Notes: a model not told the origin generated them from the letters alone. A stretch of 64,000 bases of DNA from Patiriisocius marinistellae (GCF_009014635.1 NZ_BKCF01000002.1:186001-250000), one strand, 5' to 3'. Positions 41,278 to 51,157 are shown, counted from the first letter of the stretch. A program made the numbers and translations.

Positions 41278-43770
41278 TCACTTCCCAATCGAAATTAAAT
41301 TAGCAAACAATCTATATGCTCCAGGGACACCTGCTGGCAACTCTCTAAAAAAGCTGAGTCCAGTGTAAATATAATGCCCTTTGCCATATTGAGCAACTAG
41401 AAGTGATCCTTTTGAAATTGAAGCTCCTTTATCTTTCATTCCTAAAATAGGAGTAAACTCTTTGCCCCATTCCTCAGGAAAATATAAACCTCTTTCTTGC
41501 ACCCAATTTTCAAAATCAGCTTCGGTTATTTTGTTGGGAGTATTTAAAATTTTATGGTCTTTTGCTAATAACTGTACTTCGCTAAACTCATCAGTTACAC
41601 GGTCACGGGATAATTTTAACTCGTAAGGTGCTAAATCTTGAGTCACTAATCTATGCGATGTATTGTACTGTAAAATTAAAGTTCCACCATTTTCAACATA
41701 ACCATCAAGCGCTTTTTTTGCAAATGCCAATTCAGGTACCGTATTATAAGCTCTAATTCCTACTACGATGGCATCAAATTGTTTAAGATTTTCTTCGGAA
41801 ATTTCTGCTGCTAAAATTGTCGTAACATCATACCCAATTTGTTTTAAACTTTCAGGAATAGCATCTCCAGCACCGTTTATATAACCAATGTTTTGTCCCT
41901 TTTTTTCAATTGAAATGCGTGCCACTTTAGCCTCAGAAGGCAATAAAACAGATTGATATGGAATGTGGTCGTAGTCAATTAAAACTAATTCATTTTCATA
42001 ATAACGGTCGCCTACTTGAACTACTGGTTTCAATAATCCTTCGCTTTGAGTTACAGGTGGAGTTACTGTAAAATTTAGTGTTGTGCTTTCGCCAGAACGT
42101 TCTAAAGAAAATGGGAGGGAAGCTGGAGTTATTTTCCAGCCCGCTGGGGCATTTAATAGTACCGTACCACTCACATTATCTCTTCCTCCGCGCACTGTTA
42201 CTGGAACTGTTTTTGAATTTTTATTTGCAAAAATCAATACCTTTTCAGCAATGCTGGATGTTGCTTCGGGTAGTATTTGTAAAGGCCTGTAAACTTCACC
42301 ATCAACAGGATCATTAAATTTGAAAACAACATCACGAACAATGCTTAATGACGCGCGACCTATTTGCAAATTAAAAACTATTTGTTCTGGTGCTGGCGTC
42401 TCTGGCAGCCCAATCATATCTTTAGGCGCATTGTACATTCCTAAAGTACCCTTTTTATTTAACCAATAAGCCGTTGAGGGCATGTCGTTTTCTGAAATGA
42501 GCTGCACTTCTAGTTCCGTCTTTTCATTATTAGTCAAAGTAACAACGTTGCTATTAAGCGCTTTTCCCGAAACAGTTTTAATACTATTTAGCACAACAGG
42601 TTGTCCGCTACGATTAATGGCTTCAATATTCACTTTAAAAGAAGCTTTTGGGTTAATAGTTTCGGTTTCTGAAATGGCTTCTAAAAAGATTCCGCCGCAG
42701 TCTAAAATCAATTTTTCTAACTGCGGAAGTTTAATGGATTTCCAGTGGTTGTCTTTTGATAATTTCAGCAGTTCATAAGCCTGTACCAATTGCGGTATCA
42801 TTGCAGATGGATCTTTAAAATTGAAATTTTCTGCTAGTGGATTAAGAATGTTTCCAATAGCAGCTCCACCATCAATGCGTGACCATGAAGTATTAATACC
42901 GTCAAATATATTTGTATTATCGGTAGGGAAATCTCCTTTTAAAAATTCTAAATATTCAGTTTGATTTCCGCGGGATCCTGTACTTCCAAAACCTTGACTT
43001 TTATGCATGCTTCGGCTTAAAGATGCGATTTCGCCATTTGATAATCCAAGGGAAGGGTAATAATTTCCTGTTTCAACCGAGACTAATTTTGATTTGTCTG
43101 CCTCCTCAAATTTTTCTCTACTTCCGTAGAACCACCAAGAGGTGTTAAACATTAGACGTTTAGGTTGCCAAGTTCCAAATGTTTTTGCCGTCTCAGGATA
43201 TTTTGTTGCATCGTTAACTAAGTCAAATGCTTCAAAACTTAACATTGCTGAAGAGGTATGATGACCGTGCGTACTTCCAGGACTGCGATGATCAAAACGA
43301 TTGACTATAACATCTGGCTTAAATTTACGAATAGCTCTAACTACATCGCTCAGCACCTCTTCTTCGTTCCAGATTGCCAAAGTCTCATCTGGGTGTTTTG
43401 AGTACCCAAAATCATTAGCACGTGTAAATAATTGCTGTCCGCCATCTGTGCGACGAGCAGCTAATAATTCCTGCGTGCGAATTACACCGAGCAATTCTCT
43501 AATTTCTGGACCTACAAGATTTTGTCCTCCATCGCCACGCGTTAATGACAAATATGCTGTGCGTGCATGAACATCATTTGCTAAATAAGAAATTAAACGC
43601 GTATTTTCATCATCAGGATGTGCTGCGACGTAAAGTGCGCTTCCTAGAAAATTAAGGTTTTGTAATTCGTGATATATTTGTGAACTAGTAGGTTTTTTAG
43701 GCTGTTGCCCGAGGGAGGTTGCGACAATTCCTATTAAAAAAATAATGGAAGCAAAGCGTAATTTTATCAT
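41278..43770 (-). CDS. PIG-L family deacetylase with C-terminal amidotransferase-like domain
   Basis: An 830-residue exported protein (signal peptide to about residue 20). Residues about 38-250 form the LmbE/PIG-L zinc deacetylase: AAHPDDENTRLISYLAND (zinc ligands His, Asp, Asp), SLTRGDGGQN, and HRSPGSTHGHHTSSA. A beta-rich middle follows (about 370-600). The C-terminus (about 630-830) resembles a class I glutamine-amidotransferase/ThuA-like fold: IGYINGAGDAIPESLKQIGYDV and FDAIVVGIRAYN. Such enzymes act on N-acetylated sugars. It lies upstream of the symporter genes and has its own promoter. Confidence 0.88.
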   Translation of the reverse strand: MIKLRFASIIFLIGIVATSLGQQPKKPTSSQIYHELQNLNFLGSALYVAAHPDDENTRLISYLANDVHARTAYLSLTRGDGGQNLVGPEIRELLGVIRTQELLAARRTDGGQQLFTRANDFGYSKHPDETLAIWNEEEVLSDVVRAIRKFKPDVIVNRFDHRSPGSTHGHHTSSAMLSFEAFDLVNDATKYPETAKTFGTWQPKRLMFNTSWWFYGSREKFEEADKSKLVSVETGNYYPSLGLSNGEIASLSRSMHKSQGFGSTGSRGNQTEYLEFLKGDFPTDNTNIFDGINTSWSRIDGGAAIGNILNPLAENFNFKDPSAMIPQLVQAYELLKLSKDNHWKSIKLPQLEKLILDCGGIFLEAISETETINPKASFKVNIEAINRSGQPVVLNSIKTVSGKALNSNVVTLTNNEKTELEVQLISENDMPSTAYWLNKKGTLGMYNAPKDMIGLPETPAPEQIVFNLQIGRASLSIVRDVVFKFNDPVDGEVYRPLQILPEATSSIAEKVLIFANKNSKTVPVTVRGGRDNVSGTVLLNAPAGWKITPASLPFSLERSGESTTLNFTVTPPVTQSEGLLKPVVQVGDRYYENELVLIDYDHIPYQSVLLPSEAKVARISIEKKGQNIGYINGAGDAIPESLKQIGYDVTTILAAEISEENLKQFDAIVVGIRAYNTVPELAFAKKALDGYVENGGTLILQYNTSHRLVTQDLAPYELKLSRDRVTDEFSEVQLLAKDHKILNTPNKITEADFENWVQERGLYFPEEWGKEFTPILGMKDKGASISKGSLLVAQYGKGHYIYTGLSFFRELPAGVPGAYRLFANLISIGK

Positions 43771-43796
43771 TGAGCGACTATTTTATCTTAGTGTCT

Positions 43797-43804
43797 CAAA
43801 TATA
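43797..43804 (-). promoter_or_regulatory. -7 promoter element of the PIG-L gene
   Basis: Reads TATATTTG on the minus strand, 26 bases before the ATG. Confidence 0.65.
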
Positions 43805-43923
43805 GTAAAATTGGTTTGTGGGTTAGATTTGTTAAGAGTTCTTTAACGTTTAATAGAAGGGAATATAATTTATAACTTTGCTGGTAATTATAGTTGTCGA
43901 AATCACTATTTAATCAAAAAACT

Positions 43924-44841
43924 CTATAATCCCAGCTCATCTCTTAGGCCACTAAACTTTTCGCTATTTCTATTCCAGTATGGGGATTGAATGCGTTTCA
44001 ATAAAGTCGCTGTAGTAACATTTCCGTCGGCATGTGTTTCTTCCCAATTATTAATAGTATGTGGAAACGTGTTGTTAAAAGTTATTCTTAGTTCTTTTTT
44101 AAGTTCTGGGTATGTAATTGTGTAAATGTTTTGCTCTATTTCTTTAGAAAGCGCTCCAACGGCATTAAATGCTTTAATCTCTTTATGTGAAAGACGTATG
44201 GTTTCAAATGCTGGAATTGCTTTAAATTTCCCCATTGGTAGCTCAGAGGGATTCAAACGAATGATGTTCCAGAGTTCATCTTCAATCCAAGTTTTCTCCA
44301 GAGATAACTCTTGGTCGCCTTCACTTTCAAAATAAGAGTTGGCTTTTATTTCAAATTTAGTTTTGTTATTTAATTGCATAAACGTTTGACCGCACCATTC
44401 TTGAACTGAGTTTGTGATTTTTAAAGCGTGTCCTGTATTTTGAACAGGGCTAAAAGTACTTGTCATGATACTGTACGGATAAACACCGGTATTAAATTTT
44501 TTGACTAGATTTAATTTCAGCATTGGTATATTGCTATTGTTTTGATTGTCTGCTTTTACTTGTAGTTTTGGGGTAAAATCTTCGGTCACAAAAATGGTTA
44601 CAGCTGTGCCTTTTCTTACTTCCCCGTATCGTGATTGATTTAGTTGATAGCTTGAAATTTCGGCAGTGCCTGCATACCAATAATCTGAAAATTCTTTATT
44701 AAGTACTCTGGGTGTTGCATTGACGATGCTTTCTGTTTTTGAAATTTCAGAAGCACTTGCAGCTAGCTCTTTGTCTTTTTTTGTTTCGCAACTTGTAAAA
44801 AACAGTAGGGTTGTAATTGAGAATAGGAGTGCTTTTTTCAT
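43924..44841 (-). CDS. Lipoprotein of unknown function downstream of maf
   Basis: A 305-residue lipoprotein with signal MKKALLFSITTLLFFTSC (lipid Cys18). The rest is globular, with no repeats: EFSDYWYAGTAEISSYQLNQSRYGEVRKGTAVTIFVTEDFTPKLQVKAD near the start of the mature domain. Homologues beside maf in flavobacteria are sometimes called septum formation inhibitor; that name comes only from the neighbour. 119 bases separate it from maf. Function unknown. Confidence 0.75.
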   Translation of the reverse strand: MKKALLFSITTLLFFTSCETKKDKELAASASEISKTESIVNATPRVLNKEFSDYWYAGTAEISSYQLNQSRYGEVRKGTAVTIFVTEDFTPKLQVKADNQNNSNIPMLKLNLVKKFNTGVYPYSIMTSTFSPVQNTGHALKITNSVQEWCGQTFMQLNNKTKFEIKANSYFESEGDQELSLEKTWIEDELWNIIRLNPSELPMGKFKAIPAFETIRLSHKEIKAFNAVGALSKEIEQNIYTITYPELKKELRITFNNTFPHTINNWEETHADGNVTTATLLKRIQSPYWNRNSEKFSGLRDELGL

Positions 44842-44960
44842 AGTAGTTATAGGCTTAATATAATTATCTTTTTAAATGCTGGCTAGAGCTATTTATTTTC
44901 ATAAAATAAATGTAAAATGTGCTCATCCGCAAAGCATTTTAAATTTCTTTGAGTTTAAAG

Positions 44961-45560
44961 TTAAGTCGTTTGTTTTTTAGAAACTAACTCTAGTAGTGTT
45001 TCATTAACAAGTCTTGTAGGTAAGCCCATAACATTGAAGAAACAACCCTCTATTTTCTCAATACCTACATAGCCTAGCCAATCTTGAATTCCATAGCTTC
45101 CAGCTTTATCAAAAGGCTTGCACGTGTTGAGGTAGTATTCAATTTGTGCTTCGGAAATTTCTTTAAAATAAACCTTCGTAACATCATATACTGTTTTTTG
45201 CCAATCTCTCGACGTGAAACAAACCGAAGTGAATACCTCGTGCATTTGTCCGCTAAGGCTATTGAGCATTACTTTTGCATCCTCAAAATCTGTAGGTTTT
45301 CCTATGGCTTTATCGTTGTGCCAGACTATAGTGTCGCTAGTAATGACTACATCATTCTCTTTCAAATCTGTGAACACTGATGCTTTTAATTCTGCCAAGT
45401 AATTAGTAATCTGTTCTCGTTTTAAATTTGAAGAAAAGACCTCCTCAACTTCACGAACGTCAATAGTAAAATCTAAATCTAGTTCTTTAAAAAAGTATTG
45501 CCTACGAGGACTTCCCGAAGCAAGGATGATATTGTGATCTTTTAATTTTTCTTTTAACAT
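44961..45560 (-). CDS. maf: Maf-family nucleotide pyrophosphatase
   Basis: A 199-residue housekeeping NTP pyrophosphatase that hydrolyses modified or canonical nucleoside triphosphates. Signature IILASGSPRRQYFFKEL (residues 10-26), VVITSDTIVW, GKPTDFEDAKVMLNSLSGQMHEVFT and KPFDKAGSYGIQDW. Normal length. It lies nine bases after the UbiA-family gene in the DUF2520-KdsC-UbiA-Maf unit. Confidence 0.93.
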   Translation of the reverse strand: MLKEKLKDHNIILASGSPRRQYFFKELDLDFTIDVREVEEVFSSNLKREQITNYLAELKASVFTDLKENDVVITSDTIVWHNDKAIGKPTDFEDAKVMLNSLSGQMHEVFTSVCFTSRDWQKTVYDVTKVYFKEISEAQIEYYLNTCKPFDKAGSYGIQDWLGYVGIEKIEGCFFNVMGLPTRLVNETLLELVSKKQTT

Positions 45561-45569
45561 AGGTTTATT

Positions 45570-46478
45570 TTAAAATGTGTAAGGATATATTAATAATGAA
45601 CAAATACCCAAAAACATAATGATTTTAAGTAGGGTTGAAATTTTTGAAAAATCAGATTTCTTTTTAGCATTCCAAATATTGACTAACACAAAAAATAGGG
45701 GTGCTATAATTAAAAATAGGAAATACAGCATTAATGGTTTTGCGCTGTAAATATGCATGTATAAATGATAGATGATACCAACTAATAAACATACGGTAAG
45801 ACCAAATGCAACATAAACAGTACGCTGACGTCCAATGGCAATAGGTAATGAATTTCGCCCACCTTTACGGTCACCATTAATATCTTGCAGGTCTTTAATG
45901 ATTTCTCTAATTAGATTTATACTAAAAGCGAACAACGCATATTGTAAAAGAATAATCGTCGCAGTGAGGGTTTTATGAGTTATTTGTTCTTCAATTGCGG
46001 GGTATAAATCAAATATAATACTCGTAATAAGTACCATTGCTACTAGTAAAGAAACCACCACATTTCCTAATAAAAATACTGTCTTAAAACTTACAGAATA
46101 CCCATAAAGTAACGCTGCAATTATAACAAAGACAGCGGCTAACGACGGATGACCTATTAGATTACTCAAGGAAAAACCTGCTAAAACCCCAATAGATGTG
46201 AATATTATATAAAGATTAGAAGCTTTTTTTTCTGAAATATCAACTCCAATTAACACACGTTTTGGATTGTTAATTTTGTCTGTGTCAACGTCGTAGATAT
46301 CATTGATGATGTTTCCGCCTGCGGCAATACAGATAGTTGCGATAACCAATAGAAAAAAAGACAGTGAGTTTAACGAAGTGGGAAAGTGCATCGCTTCTAA
46401 AAAGCCGTACTTAACAACGATTAATAGTAGCGTTATAAGCAGAAGATTTATGGGACGAGTTATCTTTAGAAGGTGCAT
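45570..46478 (-). CDS. UbiA-family prenyltransferase
   Basis: A 302-residue membrane prenyltransferase with about eight helices. The aspartate-rich motif NDIYDVDTDKINNP (first DxxxD, about residues 59-72) binds the prenyl diphosphate via Mg2+; the second is IIKDLQDINGDRKGGRNSLP (about 191-210). Annotations in flavobacteria usually call it geranylgeranylglycerol-phosphate geranylgeranyltransferase by similarity with archaeal DGGGPS; quinone-pathway UbiA/MenA is the alternative. Conserved operon with KdsC-like and Maf genes does not decide the substrate. Confidence 0.85.
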   Translation of the reverse strand: MHLLKITRPINLLLITLLLIVVKYGFLEAMHFPTSLNSLSFFLLVIATICIAAGGNIINDIYDVDTDKINNPKRVLIGVDISEKKASNLYIIFTSIGVLAGFSLSNLIGHPSLAAVFVIIAALLYGYSVSFKTVFLLGNVVVSLLVAMVLITSIIFDLYPAIEEQITHKTLTATIILLQYALFAFSINLIREIIKDLQDINGDRKGGRNSLPIAIGRQRTVYVAFGLTVCLLVGIIYHLYMHIYSAKPLMLYFLFLIIAPLFFVLVNIWNAKKKSDFSKISTLLKIIMFLGICSLLIYPYTF

Positions 46479-46525
46479 AGTTCTAGCTTATCTTGAAATA
46501 GTAATCTTATACATTAAAATAACCT

Positions 46526-47062
46526 TTAGTCGTATCTAGCGCTAACAATGCTACTATAATCCCATTTACCTTGAACTTTAAGAACTTGCTCAATTACATC
46601 GCGTACGCAACCTTTGCCGCCGTTTTTATGAGAAACGTATTTACTCATAGCTTTAATTTCTGGCACAGCATCTTGTGGGCAGCAGGGGAGTCCTATGTTT
46701 TGCATCACTTGATAATCTGGAATATCATCACCCATGTATAATACATCTTCACGATTTAAGTTATTATCTGCAATGTACTTTTCAAGAGTTTCGGTTTTGT
46801 GATGAGCACCTAAATGAATGTCTTTTATTCCGAGGCCGGCAAGCCTTTTTCTTACCCCTTCATTTGTTCCTCCAGAAATAATGCAAATGTTGAACCCCTT
46901 GTTCAAAGCCTCCTTCAAAGCGAAGCCATCTTTAGTGTGCATTGTTCTAAACATTTCTCCATCAGTTGTGATATTTATAGTTCCATCTGTGAGTACACCG
47001 TCTACATCAAAAACCAGTGTAGTAATGTTATTTAAAAGTTGTTTGTAGCTCATATTTAGCAA
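46526..47062 (-). CDS. kdsC: KdsC-like HAD phosphatase
   Basis: A 178-residue HAD hydrolase lacking a cap domain: motif I VFDVDGVLTDG (nucleophile Asp), motif II CIISGGTNEGVRKRL, motif III/IV LYMGDDIPDYQVMQNIGLPCCPQDAVPEIK and the C-terminal YVSHKNGGKGCVRDVIEQVL. These features match 3-deoxy-D-manno-octulosonate 8-phosphate phosphatase, which supplies Kdo for lipopolysaccharide. Some of these act on related phospho-sugars. Starts 23 bases after DUF2520. Confidence 0.87.
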   Translation of the reverse strand: MLNMSYKQLLNNITTLVFDVDGVLTDGTINITTDGEMFRTMHTKDGFALKEALNKGFNICIISGGTNEGVRKRLAGLGIKDIHLGAHHKTETLEKYIADNNLNREDVLYMGDDIPDYQVMQNIGLPCCPQDAVPEIKAMSKYVSHKNGGKGCVRDVIEQVLKVQGKWDYSSIVSARYD

Positions 47063-47085
47063 TATAGATTTTGTCTATAGTTAAT

Positions 47086-47838
47086 TTATTTTCTTTTTAA
47101 TATACTCCTAGTCAGTGTCATGTACACTTTTTCTTGAAGCTCTGCTTCAATCATTGATAAGTGTTTTTCAATAGTCACAATATCGCCTCTATTTGCTGGT
47201 CCGGTCTGTGCTTTTGACGGAGAAAGTGTTTCAATTTTTTTCGCAGTTTCAGAAATCAATGGTTTTAATAATTCAAAATCTAAGCTTTTTTCTTTTAGAA
47301 TATCTTCGGAAATATGATACAATTCATTCACAAAATTATTTACAAAAACAGCAGCAAGATGAATTTGTGCTCGCTCACTTGAATTTATATCGACCACTTT
47401 ATTTGAAATTAATTCTCCTAATTTTCGAAGTAATTTTAAATCATTTTCTTTTTCTGCTTCAATGCAAATAGGGATAATTTTAAAGTCAACTTCAGTGTTT
47501 TTAGAAAAGGTTTGTAGCGGGTAAAAAATACCGCGGTGGTGTTTTTTAGAAATAGTATTCATTGCAACTCCGCCAGATGTGTGAACAACAAGTTTGTCTT
47601 TTAATTTAAGTTCTTTAGTAAAGCCCTTAATTGCATCATCTGGAATTGCGACAATATAAACATCTGCAGAGGAATCAATCTCAGAAATTTTTGAAATAAG
47701 AGGTGTTCCTGCTTTTGTAGTTGTTTCTGTTGTGTTTCGGGTGTATCCTTGTATCACATTAACTCCCTTAGTTTCATGGAAGATTTTATGTAGATGTTGG
47801 CCTACATTTCCGAAGCCTAAAATAACGACACGTATCAT
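47086..47838 (-). CDS. Rossmann-like DUF2520 protein
   Basis: A 250-residue protein resembling F420/NADP reductases: N-terminal nucleotide-binding ILGFGNVGQHLHKIF, ADVYIVAIPDDAIKGFTKEL, HTSGGVAM, and a C-terminal helical DUF2520 domain (RAQIHLAAVFVNNFVNELYHISEDIL, about 165-190). Function is not established. First gene of the operon ending at the lipoprotein; divergent from ccsBA with about 90 bases between. Confidence 0.88.
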   Translation of the reverse strand: MIRVVILGFGNVGQHLHKIFHETKGVNVIQGYTRNTTETTTKAGTPLISKISEIDSSADVYIVAIPDDAIKGFTKELKLKDKLVVHTSGGVAMNTISKKHHRGIFYPLQTFSKNTEVDFKIIPICIEAEKENDLKLLRKLGELISNKVVDINSSERAQIHLAAVFVNNFVNELYHISEDILKEKSLDFELLKPLISETAKKIETLSPSKAQTGPANRGDIVTIEKHLSMIEAELQEKVYMTLTRSILKRK

Positions 47839-47906
47839 AGGGTAAAAATACGTTAAAATTTCGGCATTTATAAAAGCTTTTGTTGTCCTTAAATGGCTTT
47901 ATGTCG

Positions 47907-47914
47907 TATTTTTG
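47907..47914 (+). promoter_or_regulatory. -7 promoter element of the ccsBA gene
   Basis: TATTTTTG matches the consensus. It lies after an in-frame upstream ATG (47893), so the true start must be ATG 47929. Confidence 0.7.
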
Positions 47915-47928
47915 CAAAAAAAAATAGC

Positions 47929-50900
47929 ATGCAAAAAAAGCTCGCTGCCGTCCTGTTTTCTACTCGCTTAACTGCCACATTATTTATTGTTTTTGCCGTT
48001 GCCATGGCTGTTGGAACATTCATGGATGCCTCTTCAGAAACATCGCCTACGCCATACTCTAATGAGATGATTTACCGTGCTTGGTGGTTTGAGGCAATCA
48101 TGGGAATTTTTGTAATTAATTTCCTCGGAAATATTACACGATATCGCCTTTGGACTCGTGAGAAATTAACAACTTTAATTTTACACCTTTCATTCATTTT
48201 AATTCTAGTTGGCGCATTTGTGACTCGGTACATTGGCTATGAGGGACGTATGCAGATTTATGAGGGAGCAACTTCAAATTCTTTCTTATCAGATGATATT
48301 TACATGAATGGCTTTATCGATGGTGATTATGTGGTTGATGGACAACAACAAAGATTGAAGTTGAGTCCAAAAAAATTGAACTTATCTGAGCGCTTAAATA
48401 ATGATTTTAGCATTGCTACTAATTATAATAATGTGCCAGTAACTATTAAATATAAAAATTTTATTAATAATGCTACCAGTGGATTAATAGAAACTGAAGA
48501 AGGAGAATCGTTCATTAAAATAGTCGAAGCAGGAGATGGTTCGCGTCACGATCATTGGGTTAAAGAAGGTGAGGTTTCGAATATTCATAACGTACTTTTT
48601 GCTTTCAATGAACCTACTAGTGGAGCGATAAATATAGGTTTTGACTATACTACCGAAGAATTTACAATTGATAGCCCGTTTGAAGGTACGTTTATGCGAA
48701 TGGCAGATAGGATGGAAGGGGCGGTTGTTGCAGATAGCTTACAACCTTTAATGTTGCGTTCTTTGTACAATTTTGGAGAGATGGCATTTGTAATTCCAGA
48801 CCCTGTTACTACTGGAAGACGTGGAATAATTAAAGGAACTAAAGAAAATCCTTCTGGGACAGATGCGCTCATTGTTGAGGTTGCTTCTGGCAATGAAACA
48901 AAATATATAGAATTATTAGGAGGTAAAGGAACATTCCCAGATCCAGAAAAAGTAACCGTAAATGGAATGGATGTTTACTTAACGTATGGTTCTAAAAAGT
49001 ATGAACTTCCTTTTAGCATTACTTTAAAAGATTTTATTGCAGAGAAATATCCAGGAACACAAAAAGGATATAAATCATTTAAAAGTGAGGTTACAGTAAA
49101 TAATGAAGACGGCTCTTTTGCTGAAGAAGAAATTTATATGAACCATATTTTAGATAAAGATGGTTATCGTTTTTTCCAAGCGAGCTTTGACCAAGATAAA
49201 GAGGAGTACACAGTGTTATCTGTAAACCATGATTTTTGGGGAACATGGATTACGTACATTGGATATTTTCTATTGTATTTTGGATTGATGGCAATATTAT
49301 TTGATAAAGGGTCACGTTTCGGTTTCCTTGAAAAATATTTGAAGAAAATTAAAAAGAAAAAAGCTGCTCTAACAATAACTGCGCTATTAGCAATTGCAAC
49401 TACTGGGTTTTCACAAGCTAGTCATGAGCATAATACTACGGCAGTAGGGCAGGCAGATTCTATTATTAGTGCAACATCAGTTTCAAAAGAACATGCAGCA
49501 AAGTTTGCACGGTTGGTAATACAGGATAATGGACGAATGAAACCCATAGGGACTTTTGCCAGCGAATTGATTAGAAAGGTAAGTGGGAGCAACTCTTATA
49601 ATGGTCTTGATGCAAATCAAGTTTTTATATCGATGACGCAATACCCACGTTTATGGACACAAGTTCCTTTAATTGCATTAAAGCGAGGAAATGATAGTAT
49701 TCGTGAAGTTGCTGGAGTTCCAAAGGGTACAAAGCAAATAACATTATTAAATTTATTTGATAAGGATGCAAATTATAAACTAGAGCCTTATCTCGTTGAT
49801 GCAACATCAACAAATACGCCTAATCAGTTTCAAAAAGACTTTATAAAAGCGCATGAGAGCTTTTATTTATTGAATCAAGCGTTAAGTGGTTCTATCCTAA
49901 AAATATTTCCTATACCTAATGACCCTGGTAATAAGTGGGTTTCATTTCCAGAATTAAATGAAGCTAAAATTAAAGGACAAGACTCTATATTTTCAAGGAC
50001 GGTCTTGCCACTTTATTTTGAGAGCTTAAGAAGCGCGACAACAGATAATGATTACTCTAAAGCAGATGAGGTGTTAGACTTGATTAGAAAATATCAAGAA
50101 AACCGAGGTAGCGAAGTAATGCCTTCAGAACAAAAAGTAACTGCTGAGTTAATGTACAATAAAGTAGATATTTTTAATAGACTTTATAAATATTTCACGG
50201 TATTTGGAATTTTAATGTTTATTGGAATTATTGTTCAGATCTTCAAAGATGGTAAAGTTGTTAACGGCCTTATAAAAACGTGTAAATATATTATATGGGC
50301 CTTTTTTATAGCGATGACAGTAGGATTGATTGCACGTTGGTACGTTAGTGGTCACGCACCTTGGAGTGATGCGTATGAGTCTATTATTTACGTTGCATGG
50401 GCAACGGTATTTTTTGGTCTTGCATTTGGTCGTAAAAGTGATTTGACAATCGCATCTACGGCATTTGTTGCAGCAATTATTTTGTGGGTTGCACATAGAA
50501 ATTGGTTAGACCCGTCAATTTCAAACCTAGTTCCAGTGTTAGATAGTTACTGGTTAATGATACATGTTGCGGTTATTGTAGCTAGTTACGGCCCCTTTAC
50601 GCTCGGGATGATTCTTGGAATTACAGCATTAATTTTAATGTTGTTTACTAATGACAAGAATAAAATTAAAATGGATCTTAATATTAAAGAGATAACAACT
50701 ATTAATGAAATGGCGCTCACGGTAGGGCTTGTAATGTTGACTATAGGAAATTTTCTTGGTGGACAGTGGGCAAACGAAAGTTGGGGGCGTTACTGGGGTT
50801 GGGATCCTAAGGAAACTTGGGCGTTAATTAGTATTATGGTGTATGCATTTGTAATTCATGCTAGACTAGTGCCAGGATTACGTGGAAAATGGATTTATAA

Positions 50901-51099
50901 CGTAATGTCAATACTGGCTTATGCGTCAATTATGATGACGTACTTTGGAGTTAATTTCTATCTCACAGGTTTGCACTCTTATGCAAGTGGAGATGTACCG
51001 GTAACGCCCACATTTGTTGGATATATAGTAGGGGCATTAATAATATTAATGATTATTTCGTATTTCCCGTATCGTAAATACTACTTAAAGAAGAAATAA
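47929..51099 (+). CDS. ccsA: Cytochrome c biogenesis protein, CcsB-CcsA (ResB-ResC) fusion
   Basis: A 1056-residue System II haem lyase that moves haem across the inner membrane and attaches it to apocytochromes c. The N-terminal ResB/CcsB part has three helices (about 12-30, 60-78, 90-110) and a large periplasmic domain; a helix near 435-460 ends it. The C-terminal CcsA part (about 760-1055) has the haem-handling WGRYWGWDPKETWALISIMVYAFVIHARL (WWD-type domain) with flanking His. The fused form is usual in Bacteroidota. The ATG upstream is before the promoter and excluded. Own terminator. Confidence 0.94.
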   Translation: MQKKLAAVLFSTRLTATLFIVFAVAMAVGTFMDASSETSPTPYSNEMIYRAWWFEAIMGIFVINFLGNITRYRLWTREKLTTLILHLSFILILVGAFVTRYIGYEGRMQIYEGATSNSFLSDDIYMNGFIDGDYVVDGQQQRLKLSPKKLNLSERLNNDFSIATNYNNVPVTIKYKNFINNATSGLIETEEGESFIKIVEAGDGSRHDHWVKEGEVSNIHNVLFAFNEPTSGAINIGFDYTTEEFTIDSPFEGTFMRMADRMEGAVVADSLQPLMLRSLYNFGEMAFVIPDPVTTGRRGIIKGTKENPSGTDALIVEVASGNETKYIELLGGKGTFPDPEKVTVNGMDVYLTYGSKKYELPFSITLKDFIAEKYPGTQKGYKSFKSEVTVNNEDGSFAEEEIYMNHILDKDGYRFFQASFDQDKEEYTVLSVNHDFWGTWITYIGYFLLYFGLMAILFDKGSRFGFLEKYLKKIKKKKAALTITALLAIATTGFSQASHEHNTTAVGQADSIISATSVSKEHAAKFARLVIQDNGRMKPIGTFASELIRKVSGSNSYNGLDANQVFISMTQYPRLWTQVPLIALKRGNDSIREVAGVPKGTKQITLLNLFDKDANYKLEPYLVDATSTNTPNQFQKDFIKAHESFYLLNQALSGSILKIFPIPNDPGNKWVSFPELNEAKIKGQDSIFSRTVLPLYFESLRSATTDNDYSKADEVLDLIRKYQENRGSEVMPSEQKVTAELMYNKVDIFNRLYKYFTVFGILMFIGIIVQIFKDGKVVNGLIKTCKYIIWAFFIAMTVGLIARWYVSGHAPWSDAYESIIYVAWATVFFGLAFGRKSDLTIASTAFVAAIILWVAHRNWLDPSISNLVPVLDSYWLMIHVAVIVASYGPFTLGMILGITALILMLFTNDKNKIKMDLNIKEITTINEMALTVGLVMLTIGNFLGGQWANESWGRYWGWDPKETWALISIMVYAFVIHARLVPGLRGKWIYNVMSILAYASIMMTYFGVNFYLTGLHSYASGDVPVTPTFVGYIVGALIILMIISYFPYRKYYLKKK

Positions 51100-51120
51100 A
51101 ATTTATAGCTATATTATTTT

Positions 51121-51157
51121 AAAACACCTCTTTGTTAAAGCAAAGAGGTGTTTTTTT
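51121..51157 (+). terminator. Terminator of the ccsBA gene
   Basis: AAAACACCTCTTTG pairs perfectly with CAAAGAGGTGTTTT around TTAAAG and ends in a T-run. The 3' edge touches the stop codon of the convergent DUF6122-like gene. Confidence 0.92.

Noticed and set aside
47893-47928. Upstream ATG for the ccsBA gene
   Set aside because: The -7 promoter element lies after this ATG, and the extra 12 residues do not resemble a CcsB start.
50212-50496. A 94-residue minus-strand ORF
   Set aside because: It lies antisense within ccsBA, with a Cys-rich composition caused by codons of hydrophobic helices on the other strand.
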